DNA of 64,000 nt from Physcomitrium patens (taxonomy: Eukaryota; Streptophyta; Bryopsida; Funariales; Funariaceae). The position numbers and the translations under genes are program-made. Of this stretch, positions 49,640-62,260 are shown one piece after another; within the stretch, counting starts at the first letter, position 1, and every line of letters begins with the position of its first letter. The stretch is taken from assembly GCF_000002425.4 (NCBI RefSeq), contig NC_037266.1:62001-126000 (forward strand), read 5' to 3'. The notes under the pieces were generated by a model that saw nothing but the letters and a program-made list of their open reading frames with translations, was not told the DNA's origin and did not search any database.

Positions 49640-50524
49640 CCGCGTGCTCCTCTATGCAGATCGCATGTGTGTCTTCCCATTACAATCTCTCTTCTCTTCT
49701 TCATCCTCTTCCTCATCCTCGTCCTCTTCATCCTCTGCTTGCGTTCTCTCCATCTTGGTCCTTGGTCTCCTTCCTTCCTTCCTTCATCGCCCGTTTTGTA
49801 ACCTGAGCCCAAGCTTGCCCTCACTTGCCGAGCCAGCGAGCGCCCTCCTCCTCCTCCTCCACCTCCTCCTCCCCCCCCACTCGTCCTCCTGTTGCTGCTG
49901 CCTCCATTTCGCCCTTTTCCTTTTCTCTCTCTCTCTCTCCCTCCTGCCCTCTTGTTGTTGTTCCCTTGCCCTACATTGCCTCGCTGCGCTTCTCTCCTTC
50001 GATTGACCCCTCTCTCCTCTCTCTTGCATCGCGCATCGTTCTTCGTCATGCACTTTCAGGTCATCGTGCTTCTCGTTCTCTTCCTCCCTTCGTTACTGCC
50101 AATCCTACTCCTGTCTTAAAATCTTGCCCTGCGCACTTTGGTCAAGTTCTTTTGATCTGAGCTTTTTTGTTTCCAAGTCCTAGCCTTACGCTTCTGTGAT
50201 AAACCCACACGAAGTCCGTGCCAAATTCTCTCCCTTTCATTGCTTTGTCTACTAGGGAGTAACACTGCATTGGTTGCGTTGGTCCCTTGGGAGGCTAGAG
50301 AGTGAGCTTAGTTATTGGCCTTATTCAACATGAAAATAGTTTTTTAGCATTTTTGGACGCTGCGCAAACGAGGAACTAGTTGAGGGGCAGAGGTTGGAAG
50401 GTATCACCTTAAACGTCGCGATACTCGTATCACCGACATTCATCTGCTTATGCAAGCATGAGCGGTGAGGAACGGGCGCTGAAGAGAGTCTAAAGTGTCC
50501 AGAATATACATAAAACAATCCTTC
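49640..50524 (+). other. Promoter and leader region of the importin-11-type gene
   Basis: Strongly pyrimidine-rich from 49,680 to 50,110, with (TCC)n and (CT)n runs, as upstream of the ABI-like gene. Long frames on both strands reflect these repeats. A short upstream ATG frame at 50,049-50,119 (23 codons) could act as an uORF if it is transcribed. No TATA box was fixed. Confidence 0.5.
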
Positions 50525-53500
50525 ATGGCGCTCACTTCAGCAGACGATCTTTCTAGGGTTTACACCCTGCTTCGAGATGCTCTGAGTCAAGACGAGTCCG
50601 TGCGGAAGCCAGCCGAGGCGACGTTGGCTGCTTGTGAGAATCGGCCTGGATTTTGTTCATGCCTTCTGGTGAGAATGTTTGAAGTGAATAGTTTGATAAA
50701 TTTTCATGCAAAAAATTGTTGAGTTTTCTTCTTTTGATTTTTAGAGCATAATTGTGCGTGAAGTCCCCAAGCATTGTTTCGCCATCCTCTTTTAGATTTA
50801 CATTGGACCCTGGGAGTCGATTCTGCTAGTGGAAGGACACTCTTCGTAATTGTGACGTCCAAATTTTTACTCGATGCTGTACTACTCATTTTGTTGGAAG
50901 CACGGGAGCCCACGGGGGGTGTGGACTTGCCCAACGTGTACAATCATGAATTTGATATTTTCTTGTTCTCTTGGTTGTTTTAGCTTAACGAACGCGGTAA
51001 AACATGTCCACCTGTGGGGTTGAGGGTTTTTATTTTATCTTATTTTATTTATAATATTTCTGTAATTATTAGGTTACTTTATCTTTCGGAGTGACAATCA
51101 CCAAACACCTAGAGCCATCTCTCTCTAATACGGTCCAGCAGCTTGTAGCGTCTTGGTGTCTGTTAGTAATGTTTTCTGTCCAATTTACGCACTATTCCCT
51201 GTTTGGACCGACTCCTCACGTCGTTGGACAATAAGTGTTGTGTGGTGACTCTACAATGAGTCATAGATGAATTGTAAATCTCATATTGTTCCCATAATTT
51301 GATGGTTATTTATACATCTTTCATAAACGTATGCATCTTATAGCGCTCTGTATCCTGTATTTGTCACCCATTTAATTAGTTCTTCCTTTATGATTGAGAC
51401 AATAGGTTATGCTTGTCGCTACAGATTTTGTGACTATTTTCTATTTTTGGAATACTTTCTGGTACATTTATCCAGGTTATGCTCAAAAAGTGCTTCATCT
51501 TTTATCTTTGCATGATTATCAATTCTCGCCTTAACTGTGTAATGACATGCTACATAATAATGACATATTTAGGAGATTATTGGTGCCAAGGATCTGGGAC
51601 AGCAAAGCGACGCCCGATGGCTGGCTTCTGTATATTTCAAGAACAGTATTAGTCGATACTGGAGGACTCGTCGAGATTCTCCGTAAGTCCCCACTCAATT
51701 AATGTATGAATTGTTTTGAGTGAGTATGTTTGTTCTGAACACTTATTATTTTATTATTTACTTATTTGATGTACATGGATCCTCTCTGGGCTTTGGGTAT
51801 GCTATTCTTTGAATCTCCACCTTACTTTCTGGGTAGCATTTAACCTTTAGATCTGGGCATTCCTATTTTCGTGTTCGTGATGTTGGTTATGTTTTGTCAA
51901 GTTCTAGATATTTTATTTGTACACTGGACAAGGTCTGGTTCATGTCATACACTGAAATGACGTCCTCACCGAATCAAAGCTTGACCTTTATGGCGCTCAC
52001 AGGGGCATAAGTGATGCAGAAAAACCTCATTTGCGGAACAGGCTGCTCAATTTAATTAGAGAGGAGAACAATCAGGTATGTCTTCGTTTCATGTAATGGG
52101 CTTGTGAGTTTTTCGAAGTCTGCTTGTGTGTCCTTACATGTGACGGTTTCGGTGAGGTAGTTTGAGTTCTCGCTGTTAATACAAGGATGAAAGCAACTAT
52201 CTGTTCAATGTGGCAGGTGGCTGTCCAATTGGCACTTCTTATTTCAAAAATTGCTCGAGTTGATTATCCCCGAGACTGGTACGTGGTGGTGTAGATGTTT
52301 TGAGCATGGCTTGAGTGTTCTCTAAGAGTTGGACAAGGATTTATTGATTTTGCACCTTTTTCTGAGGAAGTATGCAGTTTCCATGTAGTTCTTATCATCC
52401 TATTATTCGTAAGTATCTCTATTGTACTACTTTTTAATTCGTTAGTATTTTTCATACGATCCTGAACATGTTTTGTACTTAAATATGGTATGTTTTGTGA
52501 CAGGCCAGAGTTGTTTCCAACGTTGCTGCAGAAGTTACAGTCTCCTGACGTACTCACAACTCAGCGCGTATATTTGGTGCTTAATCAAACGTTGAAGGAG
52601 CTATCTACCAAACGCTTAGCAGCAGATCAACGCAATTTTGCAGAGGTTTGATGCATGTACCATTCTATTGCGTCCTTGTTTGTTGGAGGGCATCTTGGGA
52701 TGGGCATGATGAAACTCTACTTTTGTCTTTTTGGGTTTGTGCTGATGTAGTGACTTATTTTTTAATTCAGTTAAATTAATTAATTTTTTATCTTTATTTT
52801 TTTATCATGGCCGATCACGTCCCCTTTTATGGTTCTCAGTTTTTCTTGTTGTTAAAATCTTAAGTTTGTACTTGAACTTTGTTTCTTCTCCCCGAGCCTT
52901 GAAGGATATCTCTTGATCTGCATCACGTAGGAGTTTTGTTATTATTTTTACAGAATTTTTCCTTTTCAGCTATGATTTTCTTTTCTGAAGTGGCAGGCAT
53001 TTTCAAATCATAAAATTTGCTTTTAGGTGTTTTTTCTTAAAAAGTTTGTTTTGACGGATTTCAGTTTTTGGCAATTTTCTATGGATGTCAAAATACACCC
53101 AAAGTATCTACTGTATGTTGCTGCGAATTGCCTGCGTCGTATTTATGGTTTCCATGTCGCAGGTAACAGCCCAATATTTTGAGTACACTTGGCATCATTG
53201 GTGCACAGATACTCAGGGTATTCTTCAAGGTCTTCGGACACTTCTTGCAGGTCCTCAAACTGCAATTCTTGCTTCGGACCAAGATCAAGCACTTCGGTTG
53301 ACCTGTGAACGCTGGATGTTATGTCTGAAAGTCCTTCGCCGTATGTTGGTACATGGTTTTCAGAGCGATGTTAAGTCTGTTCAGGTATTCTTCTTCAAAA
53401 GATTTTAGATCGCTAAACATATTCTTGAACTGATGCTATTTTAAATATCTCATGATGGGAAAGTGTTTTTTCATCGTTGAATACGGATATCTTCTAGAAT

Positions 53501-56500
53501 ATTTTGCTTTAAATAAGGTTAACGAGAGTGCTACGAGTGCTTCTTGGAAAATGTTTTCACGCGTGTAAATGTATTCGTTTTCTCATTGTTTCTCTATATG
53601 GTCGGTGCAGGAAGTAGGTCCGGTGAAAGATGTTTGCCCTGCATTTCTACAAGCACTTCAGGAATTTCTGCAGTATCGTGAGTTATACCCCTTGCATGTT
53701 GGTTGTTCAGATTTAAATTTACGTATCAACTACAACAGTTAATTAGTTAATGAAGGGCTCTTTAGATTAACCGCAGAGCTTGTTTAACCTGCCAAGCTGC
53801 CATTAAGAGTGGGATATACCTTATGCACATTGCAACACCTTTTGTACTACTTAATAGCCAGCTTCCAGTAGAGTGTTGGAGTGACTCCTTCCAACAGTTA
53901 TTTCTCAACTTTGGATGCAGTATATAATTAACGGATGCCTAAAAGAGTTCTTCAATGTTTGCCCAGATCTGTCTTTACTGTGGTGTGTGTCATGTGACAT
54001 CATAAGTTATTCTACGAGGCATTTATGAACTATGTTGCGTGTGTTGCAGGTATTGGGTTGAAGCACGGGCAAGTTTTGCAAGCTTTCGTGGATAAGGCGT
54101 GCTTGAGATTGATGAAGATATTTATAGAAGTGCAATCCACTCATCCTTACTCATTTAGTAACAGAGCCGTGCTCCCACCCGTTTTGGAGTTCTGTTATAT
54201 TCATATAACAGAACCGAAAGAGGAAAATTTACCTTTTGAAGTTTTCTTGATCAAGTGTATGATCTTTCTTCAGAATGTTATTGAATGTGTTGCTTACAGG
54301 CCCAACAAGTCTGGCAGGGTTGTTGGGCAGAGCACTCCTACTTTGGAAGAAGCCAAAGGGAATTTGGCAAGACAGGCCGAAGAAATATTAGTGTCTCTAT
54401 TGGATAAGCAACGCTTGGTTGTACTCTGTGAAATTATAATTCGAAGGTATGTAACGATTAAGATTTTCTGCCGTTGACACGTGCAGCTTTAAAAAGGGGA
54501 AGTTTCCAGTGTAGTTTGATTGTTTGTGTCTATCAGGATATTATCGGTGTACATCATATTGTATTCGTTACTTCTGTATCTGAACACTCTTGATGTCATT
54601 GATTTAATTTGTGTATTCCTAGGTATCCACAGGTTCGCCGGTTGAGATTATTCTGATGGGAATGTAGAAACTAGCGTCTGCATCATGTTGTCTTTTGTTG
54701 CAGCGTTTTTCTCCCTCTAGGTCTTCATCATGTTCTTAACGGAGTTCCATTTTATGTAGATATTTTGTGCTCACCCCTGCGGATCTGGAGGAATGGTCAA
54801 ATGATCCTGAATTATTCCACCATGAACAAGATGCCGGCCAATACAAGGACAAGTTGCGCCCTAGTGCAGAATCTCTATATCTATCTCTATTTGAATCTCA
54901 TCGGGAGGTAATCTTCTCTGTTCACTTATTGTCAGTGTTATCAGATCTTGTATGATTGTTTCGATGATTGGATGAATGATTGTTGTCAGTCTTGTTATGG
55001 AAGGGCTCATTGAGCAAGTCACCCAGGGATTTTCACTAGTATTGAAGTTTGGTGATGCTTCAGGTACATCATGTGTGTAGCCATAGCAGTTTCTCATTTG
55101 TTTTAATCTCGGTTTGTGCTGACTAGTGGTATTATCTGCTGTCTGCATTTATATACATTGTTATGACTGAAGTTTCTTGCAAATACGCGCTTGCCCATGC
55201 TCTATTCTTCATCATTCTTACTTCTTTTGTTCTTCTGTTTGAGAAGTTCTCAAACCGCACTTTCAAATCTCATTTTGCACGCTTTTTCGTTCAAGTTCAC
55301 GAAATGGAGAATTATGTTTTAACTGCAGCTCTTGGCTCCGGTGGTGGTTAGTATTCTTAAACAAGCATCAGAAGGATGTCCTCCTGCTGCTCCTGGGGCT
55401 GACATTCAAATTACACCAGCTCTACTACTCAAAGACGCTGCATACGATGCAGTTGGGACGGCCTATTATGATCTTCATGATTACATTGATTTTAAATCTT
55501 GGTAAGTGGATCTTATGGTTGTGTTTTGTTATGTGTTCAGGATTTCATGTCGTTGTACGACAAGATTGTTACTTTTAGTATGTTGTTTTTCGATTTGAGG
55601 GTATCTTTCTGCCTTTTGATGGTGTCTTCTCCCGTTGTTAGTAGACTACGCTGCAGCGGTTAAGATTCTTTTGAAGTGCTTGATTAGATTGTTTTCCGTT
55701 TCGATGTGTGATCTGTGAATCTGTTCATGAGTGTTGGAAAGAGTCTAATAGTTTGTTAGACTTGTCCATTGTCTTTGAGTATTTTTCTCTCTGAAATCTC
55801 CTCGTCATATTCACTCGTATCATGTACTCTATCTACTTCAGGTGGGAGGCAGCCCTTGTGCACGAAATCAGTAATCTTCATCCAAACGGCCGAATCCTTC
55901 GACGGAGAGTTGTTTGGCTTCTGGGTAAATGGGTGAACAAGGTCTGTTCTTAGGGATCAGCACTTCAAGGACTCAAATGTTTCTAAAAATCACCCAAACC
56001 TGCATTGGTTGGGTTTAGCTGTATTGATTGGGTTCAGCTGATTGTGATTTCCCTCTTATCTTTTTACCAGATTAAAGACGAGCTGAGGAAGCCTGTTTAC
56101 AATGCTTTGATAAGTCTTCTTGGGGATGGCGACCTAGCAGTACAAGTGAGAAGTTAACTTATTGTGCATATACTTAATGTCTCACAGTCGAATATGAGTT
56201 GGATGTTATTGTTTTCACATGCAATAATAAATAGAAAAGCGTGGATTCTTCGTTTTAAGATACAATTGGAAGCAGGAATTCTGACCTTCAAGAAATTAAC
56301 TTCAGTTTTTTGTTGGTACAGCTGGCCGTGTGCCTTGCTTTGCAAAGCCTAATAGATGATGTCCACTTCTATGAAGAGGAGTTTGTGGAGTATGTTCCAA
56401 CGTGTTTGAGACTTTTGATCCAGTTTATGGAGAGGGCGCAAGAGTTTGAATCTAAGGTCTGGTTTCCTCCCTTGTACCTTCAGTTTAAGTTAATTCTTTT

Positions 56501-59500
56501 TTCCCCAAAAGCTTTCAAATTACTTCGAGACCTAAGCGATTGTAAGTGTGCAGCTTTTTCTAGTGGCCAGATAAATTTAAATCTGGATGTCAATGCCAGG
56601 CATTTCTTGTTTTAGTTTTTAATTATTATTTTTTAAAATGTTGCAGCTTCAGATTTTCAACCTCGTGGTGCTTATAATTGATCGTCTTGGTGAGAAGATT
56701 GTTCCGTGTGTGGAGAAGATTCTAGCATTTTTACCCCGAGTAAGATGATAAGATTCGCATCTGATACTTTGCAACCTAATCGTATGTTAGGAACATTGTT
56801 TTGGCCAAGTTAATCACTGTTTTTGTTTGTTTACTATTATGTGGTTGCTTGTCATCAGACGCGTCATTCAAAATATGCATCACTAAATGCAATTCAGCAA
56901 ATTAGACAAGATATTGATGTTTGTCGTTTTGGGCTTTGTGTAGGTTTGGCAAGATTCAGAAGGACAGAGCTTGCTGCAGATACAAGTAATGCTTGCACTT
57001 CAACGGCTTCTGGTTGCACTTGGACCCCGCTCTCCAATTTGCTATGAGATCCTTTTCCCAATTTTACAGTATAGCTCAGATGTAAATCAGCCTGATGAGC
57101 TTAATATGCTGGAGGATGGTATGCAGGTATACAAATTATATCTGTTTGATGACATTCACTAACATGGTCAACGTAGAGGACTGTATTAAATGGTTGGTGT
57201 TGTTTATTATCGTATTGGTGTATTCCTGATAACTTGTATTGAGTGCATATTTGTCGTAGTATGCTTGCTGGGTATCAGTCCCTTGTATCTTACGGGCTTT
57301 GTGATGATCTGTGCTATCAGCTTTACTTTGCTAGTATGTCTGCCCTTATTTCTACATGTTTTGTTTTGTTTTGTTTTTTTAATTTTTTCAAGGAAATTCT
57401 GGTTAGTACTTTTGTACTTTTCAGAAACTGAACTCTGTTGCATGGCGTTGCAGTTGTGGCAAACGACACTGAAAACTGCTCCTGTAATGGTGCCTCAACT
57501 CATGAATCTTTTTCCTCATCTTGTGGCTGTTATGGAGCGGAGTTTTGATCATCTTCAGGTGAGACCATGTGGTGTTCTGAATTTGCCTTCGTTTTTGAAA
57601 CAAAGGTTTAGGGCAATGGATGAGAATTAACTAGTACTTCTATTATTATTTTTTGTCTTATTTATTTGTTTTTCCGCAATAGCAATAAAATCGATTTTGT
57701 CTCGCATCTTCATACCCGCGTTATAGGAAAAGCTATTCTGTTGTGGTTTTCACAAAATACCGAAAAGCAATTACCACTCATTTTCTCACACAGTTGGATA
57801 TTGCAATTAAACAAAGTAATTTCATTTAGTTTTGGCTGAGCAGCATTTGTAAGTACAAACTGTAGCAATCGAAAATATTATTTGATTTTTTCTATTCTTT
57901 ATTCAATATGTACTGTCGCAGGTGTCGTCTTCATTTTGTTTTTTGTAGTGATTTAAGATATTTTGGACTTGCAGGCTGCCATGATAATCATTGAAAGTTA
58001 CATTCTTCTAGGAGGGGCTGATTTTTTGAGGTTGCATGCCAATGGCGTAACGAAGATTTTTGACATTGTTGTTGGGAACGTGAAAGAGAGAGGAATGCTG
58101 TGTACTCTTCCTGTCATTGATTTACTTATTCAGGTGCTGTATTAAACCTTACTGCCTTGTATACTGGTTTTATTCAATCGGGGAATGATCAGCGCACATT
58201 TTTTTATGCTTTTTCCAAATTTACAAGTTTGTTTGATTTTCTTTTAAACATTTTCGCTGGAGTTGTTGATATTCACCAAGATGGCATTTTAATAGGAGTT
58301 TTGGTTGCAGAACACTGGTTTTTCACTATTGGTCTGTTGTTGTTTTGTCGTTGTTTGAATTTATCGGATTGTGATTGTTCAAATGGTTGTGTCAATAGTT
58401 TAGGGTTTTCTAGTGTATCGGTACTTAAAGTATCCTGGTTGATTTGCAGTGCTTTCCGACGGATGCCCCTGCACTGCTGGAGGGTATACTGCAGGTAGTA
58501 CTTTGGATCAGGAATTGGATGTTCCTTATGCATAATTTCCATAACGTATCCTTAAATCAAAGCACAGCGCATGTAACGCTTTTGGGGATCACAATGATAT
58601 GTTGACAGTTTATGCTACCAAATTTTTACGGTTGATTCCGTCAAGACAGTTCATGAGCCGGCTTTATCCCGACAACATTTTTCTAACATAATGTGTTAAA
58701 ATGCAGAAACTTTTAGTGCTGGTGGTAAGTGGTCGAGATGAAGCTGACCTGGTGAAGGCATCTGCAGGAGCAGTGCTAGCGAGAGTATCTGTCCAAAACA
58801 GTGCCTTCTTTGCACAGTTCACTTCGCAGCCTTCTCTTTCCCTTGCTCTACAGCAATCAGGGGTGGCTGTCTCGGACCAGAGTGCTCTTTTTCTTTTCTT
58901 TGATGCTTGGCTTGACAAGGTAGTAATGGTCCATTGCCTTAATATTTCTCTGTATCTTTTCTGTTTTCATCACCTTGAAGTTTAAAAATTAGTTTTCAAC
59001 TTGTGTTATTCTCAAATATGTGCTTTATTATGCTTATGAGCAAAGTTCCTTTTCTTCTACGCTTTCTACACATTGCTTATAATGGTTCAACTCTGATTTA
59101 TAGGTGGATTCTTTGACAAGTATGTCAAAACGGAAGTTATGTGCTCTTTCCCTTTGCATGTTGCTTACAATAAGCCAACCGCAAGTCCTGGATAGACTTG
59201 TACAGATTCTCAGGTAAGACGTGATTCAACCTTGTCATGGAATGGTTTTGTGTGATGCGCTTACATTGTCAATATCTTTTTCACCTCTGTTACATTTTTA
59301 CCTTTTACCTTTTTGCTCTTTATGACTTTGTTTCTTTAAATACTGAACAAGAATTTCTTGTATGTAAATTATTAGGACAAGTCCGTCGTTCTGTATGTTC
59401 CTGTTAATTTGTCTCAGGCTTGTAGTTAGAGACTTGAACTTGCTTTGAGTGCATGTCAAGAGATTTTGAGTAGATTCTTTAGCACACGTTCAAATTATCG

Positions 59501-60094
59501 ACGAATGTCGTAGAATTCACACCTGAGTTCTACCGATTTGCAGTGTCTGCACTAGCGTCCTCCATGAAACAGAGGAGGACAATGACTCCAGTATATCAGG
59601 GTATGTTCCTAATAACAGCTATGTCTTTTCTTTACATTATTGCTAGGATTTGCTTACGAGAAATAGCTGACATCGGAGAATGTGTTTGAATGAAGGTTCT
59701 CATTGGGTGGTGGGTTTGGGTGTGTCAGTTATGACTACAACAGTGCAGAAGATGGATGTATGGGACCTGTCGAAAGTGAAGACTCTAGGAAAAGACAGGT
59801 GAGGTCTCGAGAACGAAGGTTCGATTTTTGTCGCAATTATTTATTGCTACTTAATCGGCCACGAATTTTGATTTGTTTCCGTCTTGTATTCCGGACATGC
59901 CTTCTTGACTTTTTGTGGTATGAAATGCACAGGTGATTAATGCAGATCCTATTAATAAGGTTCCACTGGCTCTGTTCTTGAAGGAGAAGCTACAAACGTG
60001 TGCTCAACTTCATGGTAATGCTGCATTTAATACTGCAATGGGCCGGCTCCATCCAACACTTCTTGACCAGCTTCAACAAATAATGCAGTCCTGA
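50525..60094 (+). CDS. IPO11: Importin-11-type nuclear transport receptor (importin-beta family)
   Basis: Twenty-three coding exons joined to 1025 aa: 50,525-50,668; 51,573-51,682; 52,003-52,075; 52,217-52,278; 52,504-52,645; 53,163-53,384; 53,611-53,677; 54,050-54,446; 54,760-54,907; 55,329-55,501; 55,842-55,941; 56,071-56,145; 56,322-56,456; 56,647-56,739; 56,944-57,126; 57,454-57,558; 57,975-58,133; 58,450-58,494; 58,707-58,919; 59,104-59,213; 59,544-59,600; 59,696-59,798; 59,933-60,094. All sites are GT-AG and every phase fits. The protein carries cargo into the nucleus and binds Ran-GTP through its N-terminal HEAT repeats. The importin-beta N-terminal domain covers about 30-105 (RKPAEATLAACE, DARWLASVYFKNSISRYW). 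HEAT helices follow to about 950. Diagnostic stretches are YPRDWPELFPTLL, TWHHWCTDTQGILQGLR, RRYFVLTPADLEEW, an acidic insert near 925-965 and the end LQTCAQLHGNAAFNTAM...HPTLLDQLQQ. Length is close to animal and plant importin-11. Confidence 0.93.
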
Positions 60095-61080
60095 CCATTC
60101 CCAGAACAAGTGATATGCCAAGCTCTGCACTGAACTGCACTGCCTCAGCTGGTGTATTCATTCTCATTTAGAAGGGTGGTGATTAAGAAACTCCTTGAAA
60201 TATGTGGAAATTACTGCGGTGGATTCATAAAACACGGTGGGTGGAGGTTCCCGTTATCAAGGCCCATATGCTTGATATTTGACGCTGGAAGGCTGCAAGA
60301 TTCGTCTCTCCTGTAAGCTATTCATCTATTTATGGTTGGCACTCTAGTAGAATTTGTCCGCAAGGACTTCCCATAGCTTCCTCATATTGTGAAACTGCAA
60401 ACAAGGACTTTCCCTCTTTGAGATTGATGTTGTGGTTCTCATACGATCTTTCGCGTGTTGCAGATGTGTAATCTTGATTATTAGATCATATCACATCACT
60501 TTGGCGCACAAGAGTCTATTGCATGCTCGAGGATCACTTGCGTCCTTCCAGCTTCCTTTTCCCATCTTGACCGAAAATATGATATTGTCAGTTTATTGAG
60601 CGTCGATTCATTTCGGTGAAATCAATTTAGCCATCAAGTTACTCTGAAAGTTGAGTATACTTGCCGAGTTTGTTCGAATATTTGTGCTGTGTGGAACATA
60701 ATCGTAATTGGATTGTAGGTTCACGTACTTTTGAGAAGTAGAAATCTAAATGATTGATCTCGTATACTGATTAATTGGTGACTATTTTGATGAATTAGAA
60801 GTGTGCACATTACTCCATTATTTGATTATTCTGATTAATGTTGTGTACTCACCTGTACTAACTGCAAGGCGAGTGCCATACACGTGGATAACGATAGCGA
60901 CAACTCGCCGAAAATATGGCCTTGTGGCAGAATAATTGTGACTCCCTGTTCTGAATTAATAAAGATTGAATCGTAAGATGAGGTATTCTGCAAAGGTTGT
61001 CTGGTTATTGCGATTCGCAACGACTATCTTTTCTGAAGTTTCGTCAGGTCCTTCCTGAAGTTTATCAAAGAAGTCAAAAG
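60095..61080 (+). other. 3' flank of the importin-11-type gene
   Basis: Probably the 3' UTR followed by spacer. AATAAA occurs at about 60,957, but whether it is used cannot be told. Composition turns AT-rich abruptly near 61,080. Confidence 0.45.
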
Positions 61081-61849
61081 TAATTTACAATAAATGCAAT
61101 TATATTTGTGTAAGCCAATTGAGATAGTTTAGTTGTTAAAGAAAAATTTCTAATTTGTGTATCTTTTAAATTATTTAATTTATATTAATTAAAGTATTAA
61201 ACATAAGCTTTTTTGGCAAGTAAAAATTCACTCCTTTGTCCTTACATTCATATTCAAAATTATTAAATTCTACTAATTTTGTAGAAGTATGTAAACTCAA
61301 AAATTTCTATAAATAAAAGAAAAAGAAAAAGAAAAAGAAATGTAGTATTACAAAAATAATATAAAAAGAAGATAATCTATAATATTTAGTGTGATATAAT
61401 TTTTTAAAAAATAATGATAGTTATTATTTATTGATTATTATTTACTTTAATTTTTATAAAGTAATGAAAATATAAGAAAATATTATAAAATAATGCTTAA
61501 AGATAGAAGAGGGAGGAAGAAACAATTCATTATGAGAATATTTTTTAAACACAAGAACTTAGGAGGCATTTAATTGGCAGCTCCTAATACATAAGAGCTT
61601 GGCAAGAAATGCAAGAAGAGAAGATCCAAAATTGGGTGAATACTTGCAAGTTTTGAGCAAGGGGAAAGAAAAGGATAATTCACAAAAAGAATGGTACCAA
61701 AACATGACTAATAATTATTAGTAGAGTTATTACTGCTGAAGAAGAGGTAGTATGCAACTCCACCCCTACTATACTACAAGGCCTACCATCATAGTGCCAA
61801 GACTTGCCATTTGCTCAGAGGTAGAGGATCAACAAATCATATTTTTCTC
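61081..61849. other. AT-rich spacer
   Basis: AT-rich, including an AAAGAA-rich run near 61,315-61,340. No gene recognised. Confidence 0.45.
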
Positions 61850-62260
61850 AGTTGAGATATTGTCATAAAATTGTACTGATGCAGATGACTTTGATGGTTC
61901 CGTCTTTGAATCTTTCACCTCTACAACAGCTTACAGGTGCTCAGTTTGTTGCTATTCCTAGTTGCAAACTTATTCCATCAATGCAAAGCCTTCCACCTAG
62001 AATAACAAACAATCTCCAAGCCCCAATTCCTAACATGTGCAGAATCTTTCAACACTCTCTTGATGGTTTCCTTGCAATCCTTCTTGCCATTGTAAACACG
62101 TATCTTACTTTTGCCTTCTGGTGAATGTGATAGATCCATATCAAAGTACTAGATAATGATGCATGTATTGCCATTATTCAACTGGCCCCCTACCACAAAG
62201 TGCTTGCCATCCACCATTGAAGATGCAGAGTTGTCCATTGCGCTCTGTCATTTGGGCAAA
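61850..62260 (-). pseudogene. Possible kelch-like coding relic
   Basis: On the minus strand near 62,220-62,170 a frame reads SSMVDGKHFVVGGQLNNGN, which resembles a kelch repeat (the VDGK...VVGG turn). After a stop and frame change, 62,148-61,977 reads about 57 open codons including SPEGKSKIRVYNGKK and KRVLKDSAHVRNWGLE. The codons look protein-like but stops at both ends and the frame change mean it is not intact. The kelch identification rests on one repeat and is tentative. Confidence 0.3.

Noticed and set aside
49432..50053. Arg/Gly/Lys-rich minus-strand frames of up to 205 codons
   Set aside because: Reverse reading of the pyrimidine-rich leader and the poly(T) tract, with poly-Gly and poly-Lys runs and no conserved feature.
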